Numbered from the stretch's first letter, positions 26,078 to 34,941 are shown. The stretch: 64,000 nucleotides of DNA from Paenibacillus sp. MMS20-IR301 (GCF_032302195.1 NZ_CP135275.1:3224001-3288000), one strand, 5' to 3'. Notes: a model not told the origin generated them from the sequence alone. Numbers and translations: made by a program.

Positions 26078-29000
26078 CTACTTAATCCGGACGGTTCCGG
26101 CTCCCAGCATATCCTCAATCGCTGCGGACAGCGCCTCCGAGGGCCTGATCCGGTAGCTGTCGCTCAGCGCCAGCACCTTCTGGGTCCGCTCGTAGAACAG
26201 CAGCGTCGCCGCTGGTCCCGGATGGGTCTGCAGCAGAGCCTGCAGGCGCGGCAGCAGACCCTCTCTCTCTGCGGCCGGCGTGATCTTGATGAAGACACGC
26301 TGGCCGGGTGCCGCTGAGCCTGCGGAGCGCTCAGCAGGGCCAGGCTGCCCCGTGCCGGATGGGGCAGCCGCTGCAGGCCGCGGTGCCTGCGCGGCCGGGC
26401 GGGCGGCAGGAGCGGCCGCAGGCGCTCCTGCAGGGGTGCTCCGGCCCGCGCCGTAGGCGGGCCGGGCACCAGCTGTGCTGCGGCGCTGCAGCAGGCCGCG
26501 CAGGCTGTCCGCGGTGAGCGGGGCCACCTCCTCGGCCAGCAGCTTGAAGCCCTCGTCCTCCTGCTGCACCTTGGCGCGCAGGGCCAGCAGCGCGCCCTTC
26601 TCGATCAGGGCGCGGCTGCGTTTCCACACCTCCGGGAAGAGTACGACCTCGCAGCGCTCGATCTGGTCTTCCCATTCCACAAAGGCCATCGCCTTGCCGG
26701 CTTTGGTCGTAATCTCCTTCAGCGACACCACCATGCCGGCAGTCACCGTCATGCTCTCATCCGCTGCTTCGCCAAGATCCATCAGCTTGCTGATCCCCGG
26801 CTCCTCCAGCATCGCCGCGCTGTCGTCCAGCGGATGGCCGGACAGATAGAGGCCGAGCAGCTCGCGCTCCAGCTCCAGCTGCTGCGTAACTGTGAATTTC
26901 GGGATATCCGGATAACGGATTTCCCAGTTCGGGGTCTCAATCAGATCATCGAACAGCTGAATCTGCAGCTCATCACGCTCCTTGCGCCATTTCGCCGCGG
27001 CATCAACCGTCTCATCCAGCATCCCCAGCAGCTGGGCCCGGTGGCCGGGAAGCCGGTCGAAGGCGCCGGCCTGCAGCAGGGATTCAATCACGCGCTTGTT
27101 GCAGACGCGCAGATCGACACGGCGGCAGAAATCGAGCAGGCTGTCGAACGGGCGCTCCTTGCGGACCTCCATTATATTCTCCACGGCCAGCGTGCCGACA
27201 TTCTTGACCGCAGCCAGCCCGAAGCGGATATGTCCGCCGCCTTCCCCGCTTACCGGAGTGAACAGCACACCGCTCTCGTTGACGTCCGGCGGCAGCACGC
27301 CGATCCCTGTACGGCGGCAGTCCAGTACATACTCCGCAACCTTGCGGTGGGAGCCCATGACGGCAGTCAGCATGGCTGCCATGAACTGCACCGGATAGTG
27401 GGCTTTCAGATAGGCCGTCTGGAAAGCCAGTACGCCATAAGCGGCGGCATGCGCGCGCGGGAACCCGTAATTGGCGAACCGAACGATCATGTCGTATACC
27501 TCATTGGCATCTGCTTCCTCATAGCCCTGCTTCAGGCTTCCCTCCACGAAGTGACTGCGTTCCTTGTCCAGCGTCTCGCGTTTCTTCTTCGACACCGCGC
27601 GGCGCAGCAGATCCGCTTCTCCGAGCGAGAATCCGGCCATCAGCGAAGCAATCTGCATAATCTGCTCCTGATAGACGATAATCCCGTACGTATCGGCCAG
27701 AATCGGCTTCAGATCGGCATGGGGATAGACGACCTCGAATTCGCCGTGTTTTCCCCCGATGAACTTCGGAATGAATTCCATCGGACCCGGGCGGTACAGG
27801 GCAAGTACAGAGATAATATCCTCGAAGCCGCTTGGCTTCAGATCCTTCAGCACCCGCCTGATTCCGGCAGACTCCAGCTGGAACACACCGGTGGTATCGC
27901 CTGCCCCGAGCATCTCATAGGTTAACGGGTCATAATCCGGGACGATGCGGAAATCAGGCACACTCCCGGTCATTTCCTGCACCCACTTCATACAGCGTTC
28001 AATAATCGACAAAGTCCGCAGCCCCAGAAAATCCATCTTCAGGAGCCCGACGCTCTCCAGATGCTCCATGGAATATTGGGTCAGCGCGGTACTCTCACTG
28101 CCCGCCTGCAGCGGAACGGCATCGGTCAGCGGGCCCTTGGAGATGACCACACCGGCCGCATGCGTAGAGGCATGGCGCGGCATGCCTTCAACCTTCAGCG
28201 CCATATCGAGCAGTCCCCGGGTCTTGGGATTCCCTTCATAGAGAGCCTTCAGCTCAGGCGAGCTCTCCAGCGCCCGCGTAATGCTGATGCCGAGCTGGCC
28301 GGGAATCAGCTTCGCGGCCTTGTCCACCTCGCCATACGGCAGATTCAGGGCACGGCCTACATCGCGCACAGCTGCTCTGGCCGCCATCGTTCCGAAGGTG
28401 ATAATCTGGGCCACATGCTCCTTGCCGTATTTATCAACCACATAGGCGATAACCTCATCGCGGCGCTCGTCGCTGAAGTCGATATCAATATCGGGCATCG
28501 TAATCCGCTCAGGATTAAGAAAGCGTTCGAAGAGCAGATTGTATTTCAGCGGATCGACATCCGTAATCTTCAGGGTATACGCAGTCAGACTCCCCGCTGA
28601 GGAGCCGCGGCCCGGACCGGTAACAATTCCGCTGCGGTGGCAGAAGGCGATGAAATCCCAGACGATCAGGAAGTAATCACTGAAGCCCATGCTTTCGATA
28701 ACACCCAGCTCATAAGCAAGCCGGCTCTCCGCCGTCTGCTTCTGCTCCGGGCTCTCCCACTGCGGGGTCCCCCTGTAGCGCTCCTCCAGCCCGCTGAAGC
28801 ACAGCTCACGCAAATATGCAGCAGCGTTCATGCCTTCCGGCAGAGGCGAGTACTCGGGCAGAATATGCTTCCCGAAGGTCAGCTCCAGATTGCACGCATC
28901 AGCAATGTGCTGTGTATTCTCTATCGCTTGCGGCACATGCGGAAACAGCGCAGCCATCTGCTCGCCGCTTTTGAAATACAGCTGATCCGTACCGATCTTC

Positions 29001-29704
29001 AAGCGGTCCTCATCATCGACAGATTTGCCTGTTCCGATGCAGATCAGCACATCCTGAACCTCGGCGTCCTCCTTGTCCATATAATGGACATCATTGGTTG
29101 CGACAAGCGGAATATTGAGTTCGGCTGCCAGGGCGATCAGCTTCGGGTTGACCCGTTTCTGCTCCGGCATGCCATGGTCCTGCAGCTCCAGGTAGAAGTC
29201 TCCGCCAAAAATCTCCTTATACCGCAGCGCCGCCCTGCGCGCTTCGTCCTCCCGACCGTGCAGCAGATGCTGTGGCACCTCGCCGCCAAGGCAGGCGCTG
29301 AGGCAGATAATGCCTTCCCCATACGCCGCCAGCGCTTCCATATCAATCCGCGGCTTATAATGCTGGCCTTCCAGATGGCCAATGGAGATCAGCTTCATCA
29401 GGTTCTTGTACCCGGTCATATTCTTCACCAGCAGAATCAGATGATAAATCGGCTGATCCTTCCGGCTGCCCCGCTCCCGGCGCGAGCCCGCAGTCAAATA
29501 AGCTTCACAGCCGATAATCGGCTTGATGCCCTGCTCCCGGCAGGCTTTATAGAAAGGGATGGCCCCGTACATCACTCCATGATCCGTCAGCGCCAGCGAT
29601 TTCATGCCGTATTCGCCGGCCCGGCGCACGAGATCGGTGATGCGCGCCGCCCCGTCCAGTAAACTGTATTCGCTGTGCACATGCAAATGCACGAAAGGGC
29701 TCAT
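26078..29704 (-). CDS. dnaE: DNA polymerase III alpha subunit DnaE
   Basis: A 1208-residue replicative polymerase of the DnaE type. The N-terminal PHP domain starts FVHLHVHSEYSLLDGAARI, the catalytic region has GRGSSAGSLTAY and the metal-binding MPDIDIDFSDERR, followed by PGPMEFIPKFIGGK and the helix-hairpin-helix and OB-fold regions. Near residues 1073-1133, between the OB fold and a C-terminal domain (QRVFIKITPAAEREG...), is an Ala/Pro/Gly-rich linker of about 60 residues. The ATG at 29704 has AAAGGAAG upstream; the GTG three codons earlier lies too close. In Bacillus DnaE extends RNA primers before handing over to PolC. Divergent from ytrH. Confidence 0.95.
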   Translation of the reverse strand: MSPFVHLHVHSEYSLLDGAARITDLVRRAGEYGMKSLALTDHGVMYGAIPFYKACREQGIKPIIGCEAYLTAGSRRERGSRKDQPIYHLILLVKNMTGYKNLMKLISIGHLEGQHYKPRIDMEALAAYGEGIICLSACLGGEVPQHLLHGREDEARRAALRYKEIFGGDFYLELQDHGMPEQKRVNPKLIALAAELNIPLVATNDVHYMDKEDAEVQDVLICIGTGKSVDDEDRLKIGTDQLYFKSGEQMAALFPHVPQAIENTQHIADACNLELTFGKHILPEYSPLPEGMNAAAYLRELCFSGLEERYRGTPQWESPEQKQTAESRLAYELGVIESMGFSDYFLIVWDFIAFCHRSGIVTGPGRGSSAGSLTAYTLKITDVDPLKYNLLFERFLNPERITMPDIDIDFSDERRDEVIAYVVDKYGKEHVAQIITFGTMAARAAVRDVGRALNLPYGEVDKAAKLIPGQLGISITRALESSPELKALYEGNPKTRGLLDMALKVEGMPRHASTHAAGVVISKGPLTDAVPLQAGSESTALTQYSMEHLESVGLLKMDFLGLRTLSIIERCMKWVQEMTGSVPDFRIVPDYDPLTYEMLGAGDTTGVFQLESAGIRRVLKDLKPSGFEDIISVLALYRPGPMEFIPKFIGGKHGEFEVVYPHADLKPILADTYGIIVYQEQIMQIASLMAGFSLGEADLLRRAVSKKKRETLDKERSHFVEGSLKQGYEEADANEVYDMIVRFANYGFPRAHAAAYGVLAFQTAYLKAHYPVQFMAAMLTAVMGSHRKVAEYVLDCRRTGIGVLPPDVNESGVLFTPVSGEGGGHIRFGLAAVKNVGTLAVENIMEVRKERPFDSLLDFCRRVDLRVCNKRVIESLLQAGAFDRLPGHRAQLLGMLDETVDAAAKWRKERDELQIQLFDDLIETPNWEIRYPDIPKFTVTQQLELERELLGLYLSGHPLDDSAAMLEEPGISKLMDLGEAADESMTVTAGMVVSLKEITTKAGKAMAFVEWEDQIERCEVVLFPEVWKRSRALIEKGALLALRAKVQQEDEGFKLLAEEVAPLTADSLRGLLQRRSTAGARPAYGAGRSTPAGAPAAAPAARPAAQAPRPAAAAPSGTGQPGPAERSAGSAAPGQRVFIKITPAAEREGLLPRLQALLQTHPGPAATLLFYERTQKVLALSDSYRIRPSEALSAAIEDMLGAGTVRIK

Positions 29705-29756
29705 TATCCCCACTTCCTTTCAGCTCCAAATCAAAACATAAGATGAAACTATTTTA

Positions 29757-29786
29757 TCATATTAGAGGGGCAGCCGCCCATAGAAT
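29757..29786 (+). promoter_or_regulatory. Candidate SigmaE promoter of ytrH
   Basis: TCATATT (29757-29763) and CATAGAAT (29779-29786) are separated by 15 bases and resemble the mother-cell SigmaE -35 and -10 elements. The ytrH start is 51 bases downstream. B. subtilis ytrHI is SigmaE-dependent. Confidence 0.5.
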
Positions 29787-29837
29787 GGATTATGAGCAGA
29801 AGGACAGGCAGCGCCTGATCCGGAAAGGAGACTCTGT

Positions 29838-30158
29838 ATGAGTATTTTTCTGAGCAAAGCCGTCCTCGATTTCTTCATTGCCTTCGGGATTGTGCTGGGC
29901 GGTGCGATGCTGGGCGGAATCGGAGCCGTGGTGTCCCTTCAGCCGCCTACGGACACGATGCTGGATATCGCCGACCGGATTAAAATCTGGGCCCTGGCCG
30001 CCGCCGTAGGCGGGACTATTGACCCGATGCGGGTAATCGAGAGCAACATGCTGGGCGGTAATCTTTCGCCTGCCATTAAGCAGATTCTGTATTTGGTATT
30101 CGCCTTTCTGGGCGCTCACATGGGCAGCGAGCTGGTCAAATGGGTGTGCGGGAAATAG
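29838..30158 (+). CDS. ytrH: Sporulation protein YtrH
   Basis: A 106-residue membrane protein with the YtrH family pattern: a Gly-rich first membrane helix (FFIAFGIVLGGAMLGGIGAV), the conserved DRIKIWALAAAVGGTIDPMR loop and a C-terminal helix. YtrH is made in the mother cell and needed for proper spore formation in B. subtilis, together with YtrI. GGAAAGGAG precedes the ATG. It is followed 52 bases later by ytrI, and lies divergent from dnaE as in Bacillus. Confidence 0.9.
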   Translation: MSIFLSKAVLDFFIAFGIVLGGAMLGGIGAVVSLQPPTDTMLDIADRIKIWALAAAVGGTIDPMRVIESNMLGGNLSPAIKQILYLVFAFLGAHMGSELVKWVCGK

Positions 30159-30210
30159 CAGCAGCTGTAGCTGACGAAGAAATTCATAGATGATAGAGGT
30201 GAGCTTATCC

Positions 30211-30714
30211 ATGCGGATGCCGCCGTTTCAGCGCTACCGCCGTTTTTCGCAGATTGCTGCTGTTTTTGTACTGGGAATGGTTGTGGGAGGCGCCCTGTAC
30301 AATGCCATTTACCATATGGGCTATAACATGCTCTGGATTCATAATCAGGATCTGCGTATCCAGATCGAGCAGTACAAGAATGACATTCAGACGCTCAAAA
30401 AATACAACAATACCTCCACCGTAATCCGTGAAATCAAGGTCCGTACCGAAGACAGCAAGCTTAAGGAGAATTCAGCCGCCCTGGATCCGGTGATTGTTAA
30501 GGAGGTGCTCAGCAAGCTGGTGGGCAGCCTTGAGCCGATGCGCGGGCGCAGCATGTTCGATATCGACTCCGACGGCAAGCTGGCCCGCCTCCTGCTGGAA
30601 GGCAAAATTTATACGGCCCGTGAAAAAGAATACGCCGTCTCTATCCGCACCATGCTCGTTATGGAAGGTGTACTGCAAATCTGGGTAGAAATTAGTCCGG
30701 CTAAGCGCAGCTAA
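30211..30714 (+). CDS. ytrI: Sporulation membrane protein YtrI
   Basis: A 167-residue protein starting MRMPPFQRYRRFSQIAAVF: one N-terminal membrane helix (about 12-32), a coiled-coil stretch (NQDLRIQIEQYKNDIQTLKK), and a C-terminal domain with EVLSKLVGSLEPMRGR and IYTAREKEYAVSIRTML. This is the layout of YtrI, the partner of YtrH in sporulation. The ATG at 30211 has GAGGTGAG nine bases upstream; the ATG at 30190 would put that site inside the gene. In B. subtilis nrnA follows, but here the next gene is ytpI. Confidence 0.85.
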   Translation: MRMPPFQRYRRFSQIAAVFVLGMVVGGALYNAIYHMGYNMLWIHNQDLRIQIEQYKNDIQTLKKYNNTSTVIREIKVRTEDSKLKENSAALDPVIVKEVLSKLVGSLEPMRGRSMFDIDSDGKLARLLLEGKIYTAREKEYAVSIRTMLVMEGVLQIWVEISPAKRS

Positions 30715-30820
30715 GGCATAAACATGATACAATAGTGGGCAAATCACAGAATAACAGAAGTGACAGCATTGTAAGTCCGGAGCACCGGTATCCGATTGTC
30801 CGCAAAGGAGCTGCCAGTCT

Positions 30821-31123
30821 ATGATTATGTTCATCAAGTATCTGCTGTTTGTCCTGCTTGCCGGGTTCATGATTAGCGCCGCTGTCTACAGCTACACTTA
30901 CCGCAGATCCGCAGATCCGCTCATCAAGGGGCTTAAGCGCTCAGTTATGAACGTGCTGCTGGGCGGAATGCTGGTTACACTCTCCCTGATATCCATGTTT
31001 CTGTTCCGCGGCTCTACGCTAAATGTTGTTATCGAGGCGGCTTTTCTGCTGCTGGGGATGTTCAATATCTTCTCGGGGCTGCGCAGCTACAGCTATTACA
31101 GCCGGATGCGCGGCAGCAAATGA
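30821..31123 (+). CDS. ytpI: YtpI family membrane protein
   Basis: A 100-residue protein with three membrane segments (4-24, 40-62, 68-88) and a basic C-terminus, matching the YtpI family in length, hydrophobic pattern and place next to ytoI. AAAGGAG lies 10 bases before the ATG. It ends at a hairpin shared with the convergent ytoI gene. Function unknown. Confidence 0.8.
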   Translation: MIMFIKYLLFVLLAGFMISAAVYSYTYRRSADPLIKGLKRSVMNVLLGGMLVTLSLISMFLFRGSTLNVVIEAAFLLLGMFNIFSGLRSYSYYSRMRGSK

Positions 31124-31151
31124 CATTAGCGGATATTGGCCTCCTATCAAA

Positions 31152-31193
31152 AACAGACTAACCGCGGCCTGAGCCCTGCGGATAGTCTGTTTG
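31152..31193. terminator. Bidirectional terminator between ytpI and ytoI
   Basis: AAACAGACTA (31152-31161) pairs with TAGTCTGTTT (31184-31193), with a further CCGC/GCGG pairing inside. It lies between two convergent genes. Confidence 0.75.
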
Positions 31194-31229
31194 CGCTTGA
31201 TTGATACTCTGGTTCTGGCAGATCTGCGG

Positions 31230-32564
31230 CTACCCGTGGTCAATCGACTGCAGCATGAGCACAGCTTTGGCTACTATGGTATCCATATAGCTGATCTCTA
31301 TTTCCAGCTTGCAGGTACGCCGGCTGATCTCCAGCAGCTTCGGCATGACAATGATGGAATGCTCAATCTGCACCGGCCGGATAAAATAGGTCGACATATT
31401 GTCCAGCACATAGTCGTTACCGGTAATGTCTTTGGCCGCCTTGAAGGCGGACAGGGTCATCAGGGTAGATAATACGCCCTCCGAGATCGTCCCGAGATCG
31501 GTCGCCATCTGCGGTGTGATGAAGCCGTGGAAGAACAGCCTGCCCTCCTCATCGCGCTCATCGGCAAAACCGTTCCAGATCAGATGATCGAAGGTCTCCC
31601 CAAGCTGCGGCTGGTTGCTGGCATCCCGCAGGCTTTGCAGCACTTCCCGGCGGGTCAGCGAGCCGACCAGCTTGCGGTTACGGTCCACGATCGGCAGGAA
31701 GTCAATTCCCTCCCACATCATAATCTGCGCTGCCGAAGCAAGCGAAGTCTGCAGTGCCGCAGTGATCGGGCTGCGGATCATGGCCTTCTCAATGCTCTGC
31801 CCTTCCGCAAGATCCTCCACGTCACGCCGGCCGATGATGCCGATGACCCGGTTCCATTCATCCGTAACGGGAAAACGCTGCTCACCGCTCACCTGTGACA
31901 ATTCCCGCAATTCACCTACGGTGCTGGAAATTTTGAGCGTGTTCAGACGCGGCTTGCCCTCTACAATATCCTCCACCAGCATAATCTTCTTCTTGATCAG
32001 CCGGTCAAAGATCGCCCGGTTAATCATCGAAGCCACTGTAAAGGTGTCGTGCCGGGATGAAATGACAGGCAGATCCAGTTCATCCGCCAGCGCCTTCACC
32101 TCACGGCTTGTCCCGAAGCCGCCGGTAACGAGCACCCCTGCCCCCTGCTCCAGTGCAAGCGAATGCACATCGTCGCGGTTACCCACGATCAGCAGGCTGT
32201 CGGCATCGATGTAACGGATCATGGCATCAACCTTCATCGCACCGATCACGTATTTGTGCAGATGCTTGTTCAGCCCTTCCGCGCCGCCAAGCACATGCCC
32301 CTCAACTATATCAACCACATCGCCGAAGGTAAGCTGGTCCGAGATATTGCGCGGCTTCTTCTCGACCCGGACCGTGCCGATCCGCTCCTTGGTAATGACA
32401 ATCCCCAAATTCTCCGCCTCTTTAACCGCACGGTAAGCCGTCCCTTCACTTACACCCATTTCCTTGGCCAGCTTGCGGACAGAGATCTTGGTTCCTACCT
32501 TAAGACTCTCTATGTGCTGCAGCAGTTGTTCATGCTTGGTAATGTTATCGCCTTGGCCCTCCAA
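31230..32564 (-). CDS. ytoI: Transcriptional regulator-like protein YtoI (HTH, DRTGG, CBS, hotdog)
   Basis: A 444-residue four-part protein. A GntR-like helix-turn-helix (about 20-68, ISVRKLAKEMGVSEGTAYRA) is followed by a DRTGG domain (about 75-185), a pair of CBS repeats (about 195-310; MIRSPITAALQTSLASAAQI, DFLPIVDRNRKLVGSLTRRE) and a C-terminal hotdog domain (about 330-440). Order and length match B. subtilis YtoI. CBS and hotdog parts suggest that it binds an adenine nucleotide and an acyl-type ligand. The start is TTG with GGGGGTG upstream. An inverted repeat flanks its own promoter, so autoregulation is plausible. Targets unknown. Confidence 0.88.
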   Translation of the reverse strand: MEGQGDNITKHEQLLQHIESLKVGTKISVRKLAKEMGVSEGTAYRAVKEAENLGIVITKERIGTVRVEKKPRNISDQLTFGDVVDIVEGHVLGGAEGLNKHLHKYVIGAMKVDAMIRYIDADSLLIVGNRDDVHSLALEQGAGVLVTGGFGTSREVKALADELDLPVISSRHDTFTVASMINRAIFDRLIKKKIMLVEDIVEGKPRLNTLKISSTVGELRELSQVSGEQRFPVTDEWNRVIGIIGRRDVEDLAEGQSIEKAMIRSPITAALQTSLASAAQIMMWEGIDFLPIVDRNRKLVGSLTRREVLQSLRDASNQPQLGETFDHLIWNGFADERDEEGRLFFHGFITPQMATDLGTISEGVLSTLMTLSAFKAAKDITGNDYVLDNMSTYFIRPVQIEHSIIVMPKLLEISRRTCKLEIEISYMDTIVAKAVLMLQSIDHG

Positions 32565-32593
32565 CTGTTACACCCCCTTACACCGATCTGTAC

Positions 32594-32635
32594 TACTCTG
32601 TACCCATTATACACGCTGGTAACATCAGAGTACAA
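32594..32635 (-). promoter_or_regulatory. ytoI promoter flanked by an inverted repeat
   Basis: On the minus strand TTGTAC (-35, 32630-32635) and TATAAT (-10, 32606-32611) are 18 bases apart. TACTCTG (32594-32600) and CAGAGTA (32626-32632) form an inverted repeat that overlaps the -35 and follows the -10. A dimeric regulator, perhaps YtoI itself, could bind here. Confidence 0.6.
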
Positions 32636-32806
32636 CAGAGCATGCCAGTCTTCTTTATAAGATATGACAGCTCTATGACTTTGCCCCGGGATAAGCCGGC
32701 GCCAGGCCAACTCGCCTTATCTAAATCCATGCATACAACTATGAATACAGCAGTAAATATATCTATAACAGTTCACCTGTCACACTGCTCAGCCCCCTGA
32801 TATGCA

Positions 32807-32840
32807 AAAACCCCAATCCGCAATCATGCGGACCGGGGTT
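32807..32840 (-). terminator. Terminator after the 94-residue membrane protein gene
   Basis: AACCCC with CCGCA (32809-32822) pairs with TGCGG and GGGGTT (32827-32840); TTTTTG follows on the minus strand. It is about 70 bases past the stop at 32907. Confidence 0.75.
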
Positions 32841-32906
32841 ATCAGGTTAATCCAGCTGACTGCGGCAAGCTGCAGCCCAGGTAGTAAACCCGGCAGCCCG
32901 GAAGGA

Positions 32907-33191
32907 TTATGGTCTTTGCGATACTCTGGCCTCTTCATTCCACTTGCCCTGCCACTGCTCCAGCTTCACCTTGCGGACCGCATCCAGACGTTTCTGCTTC
33001 TCTTCATCTACCCCGATAATAAAGTGCAGGTGTGAGGCAATGACGAGAAAAGCAAACACGCACCAGACCACACCAAAGCCCAGCACCCAGCCCGGACCGC
33101 TCCTGAAAGACAAATGCGGCAGCGCATACAGCAGCATGGCCAGGGCCGCCAGCAGGTAGAGGGAATGTTTGAACTTACTCTTTTTTCTCAT
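32907..33191 (-). CDS. Small two-helix membrane protein, unknown function
   Basis: A 94-residue protein with a basic start (MRKKSKFKHS), two membrane helices (about 9-27 and 34-56) and a charged cytoplasmic tail (DEEKQKRLDAVRKVKLEQWQ) that may form a coiled coil. GAAGGAG precedes the ATG by about 10 bases and a terminator follows, so it is a real single-gene unit. I do not recognise the family. Confidence 0.7.
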   Translation of the reverse strand: MRKKSKFKHSLYLLAALAMLLYALPHLSFRSGPGWVLGFGVVWCVFAFLVIASHLHFIIGVDEEKQKRLDAVRKVKLEQWQGKWNEEARVSQRP

Positions 33192-33382
33192 AATCGGACC
33201 GCTCCTTCGCTCTTAAAGGTTGTTCAACCGAATCTATATCTCTACTCTATGAACAGAGATTCCAAATTATGAGACAAGTCTTAAATTTTCGCCGGGCTGC
33301 AGTTCCCCCTGAGTTAAGTCTGGCCTGCACGCCGGTGTTATGAGATGATGGTGTTATGAGATCCAGAAGGAGGAAATAAACC

Positions 33383-33958
33383 TTGAATAATTTATTCAGC
33401 CAATCTGAGTACATAATCCGCAAAAAAGTATTCTCTGTCATGGGAGCAAAGCTTCATATTTATAACAGCTCTGAAGAGCTGGTGCTCTACTCACAAATGA
33501 AGGCGTTCAAGCTCAAAGAGGACATTGCCCTGTATACCGACGAAAGCATGGGGAAGGAGCTGCTGCGCATCAAAGCCCGTAAAATGATCGACTTCAGCGC
33601 GACTTATGATGTGTATGATTCGGAGACCGGGGAGACGGTGGGTGCGCTGCGCCGCAAAGGGCTGAAATCGATCGTCAAGGATGAATGGGTGATTCTCGGA
33701 CCCCGCGACAACGAGCTCGGATTCATTAAAGAAGACAGTGTGTTCATGGCGCTGCTGCGGCGGGCCATTCCGCTGATTCCGCAGAAATATAATGTCGAGC
33801 TTGACGGGCTGACCATTCCCGCCTTCCGGCAGAACTTCAACCCGTTCGTGACCAAGATTATTGCCGACTTCTCCGAGGACCGCCGGGAGCTGCTGGACAG
33901 ACGCCTGGGCCTTGCTGCAGCGATTCTGCTCTGTGCGATCGAAGGCAAGCAGGACTAA
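33383..33958 (+). CDS. LURP-one-related (tubby-like) domain protein
   Basis: A 191-residue protein of alternating beta strands: EYIIRKKVFSVMGAKLHIYN, LVLYSQMKAFKLKEDIALYT, then RIKARKMIDFSATYDVYDSE and GETVGALRRKG. This is the LURP-one/tubby C-terminal-like pattern also seen in B. subtilis YxjI, a family related to phospholipid scramblases. A single hydrophobic stretch lies at the end (LGLAAAILLCAIEG). Start is TTG with AAGGAGG nine bases upstream; no ATG is near. It ends at a bidirectional hairpin facing yheA. Role unknown. Confidence 0.7.
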   Translation: MNNLFSQSEYIIRKKVFSVMGAKLHIYNSSEELVLYSQMKAFKLKEDIALYTDESMGKELLRIKARKMIDFSATYDVYDSETGETVGALRRKGLKSIVKDEWVILGPRDNELGFIKEDSVFMALLRRAIPLIPQKYNVELDGLTIPAFRQNFNPFVTKIIADFSEDRRELLDRRLGLAAAILLCAIEGKQD

Positions 33959-34050
33959 GGTGATGCATTGTATGCGGACAACCGAATACATTACGGTACT
34001 GCGGGGGTAACAGCAGACCCGGTTGAGGGTGAATCTTCCGGTACGCAAAT

Positions 34051-34092
34051 AAGAGGGTATTCCGGCGCCATTAGGCTCTGGAATACCCTCTT
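34051..34092. terminator. Bidirectional terminator facing yheA
   Basis: AAGAGGGTATTCC (34051-34063) pairs perfectly with GGAATACCCTCTT (34080-34092). It lies between convergent genes and can serve both. Confidence 0.8.
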
Positions 34093-34128
34093 GTTATGTC
34101 GGAGCTATCAGCTGCCGTGCCGTATGGC

Positions 34129-34470
34129 TTATTGGCCGCCGTACATCTGGGACAGGCTGTCGGTGATGATTTTGTTCACATCTTCGATGACTACGCTGAG
34201 GCGGCGCTCTGCATCAAACAGGCGGCGGATGCCCAGGTTCAGGTTAAGCACCTCGAACAGCTTCTCCATCTTCTCCATTTCCTCCTGCGGCGGCATCTCT
34301 CCGCTCATCATCCGCTGCTGCAGCTCGATCTGGTTCTGGCGGAAGTTATCGAGCATGCGTTTGCTCTCCGGGTCGGCTTCAATCACCTTCATGGCGCTTT
34401 GAATATCCGATACTTCACTGCTGTCTTTAATGGCTCTCGCCAGTTCATGTGCTTTGTCGATTACGTTCAT
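34129..34470 (-). CDS. yheA: YlbF/YheA family protein
   Basis: A 113-residue all-helical protein of the UPF0342/YlbF family (MNVIDKAHELARAIKDSSEV, DPESKRMLDNFRQNQIELQQ, IEDVNKIITDSLSQMYGG), matching B. subtilis YheA closely in length and helices. The relatives YlbF and YmcA act with YaaT in controlling RNase Y and sporulation; YheA itself has no known role. The ATG at 34470 has AGGAGG seven bases upstream; the longer frame to 34524 runs through a repeated leader. As in B. subtilis, it sits next to yheC/yheD-type genes, here divergent. Confidence 0.85.
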   Translation of the reverse strand: MNVIDKAHELARAIKDSSEVSDIQSAMKVIEADPESKRMLDNFRQNQIELQQRMMSGEMPPQEEMEKMEKLFEVLNLNLGIRRLFDAERRLSVVIEDVNKIITDSLSQMYGGQ

Positions 34471-34485
34471 TTTTTGACCTCCTAA

Positions 34486-34625
34486 AAGTTTTGATAGCAT
34501 AGACTTCCTGACTTTTCTTCGCAAAACTCACTTCGGAAGCATTTGCTTAAGTTTTGATAGCATACACTCCATTGACAATTCTTCGCAAAACTCACTTCGG
34601 AAGCATTTGCTTAAGTTTTGATAGC
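34486..34625. repeat. Duplicated 63/64-bp leader repeat upstream of yheA
   Basis: AAGTTTTGATAGCATA opens copies at 34486 and 34549, with a third partial copy at 34613. Each full copy ends TTCGGAAGCATTTGCTT. CAAAACT and AGTTTTG within and between copies can pair, so the yheA leader can fold into alternative hairpins. The remaining gap to 34941 holds only the candidate promoter of the plus-strand operon. Confidence 0.8.
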
Positions 34626-34848
34626 TCTATCCCCGATCCGGGGTTTCTTCTGCTCCGGCGGGCGGCTGCCCATAGATCCGTTTATCTGCATGCTCCGTCT
34701 GCGCCCATTTTTCACGAACCCGTTACTCCCCCTCAGGCTGCGCTGAAATCCGTCTATGCGCTTCCACCTGTACTTCCCTCTGCATACTGGCCTCATGACC
34801 AGCCGGATATTAATCCGCCCGGCACGGCTTTTTCAAGAATAGGTCAAT

Positions 34849-34878
34849 CACCAAGGGTCAGATGTCTCCATATGATGA
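34849..34878 (+). promoter_or_regulatory. Candidate SigmaK promoter of the yheC/yheD operon
   Basis: CACC (34849-34852) and CATATGATG (34869-34877) are 16 bases apart, close to the SigmaK consensus (AC, 16-17 bases, CATAnnnTA). The first gene starts at 34942. Late mother-cell expression would fit spore-associated YheC/YheD proteins. Confidence 0.42.
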
Positions 34879-34941
34879 ATGATATGTAACCCTTAAGATT
34901 CTATTGCCGGCATCATGCTGCCTACCGGAAGGAGATCCACG

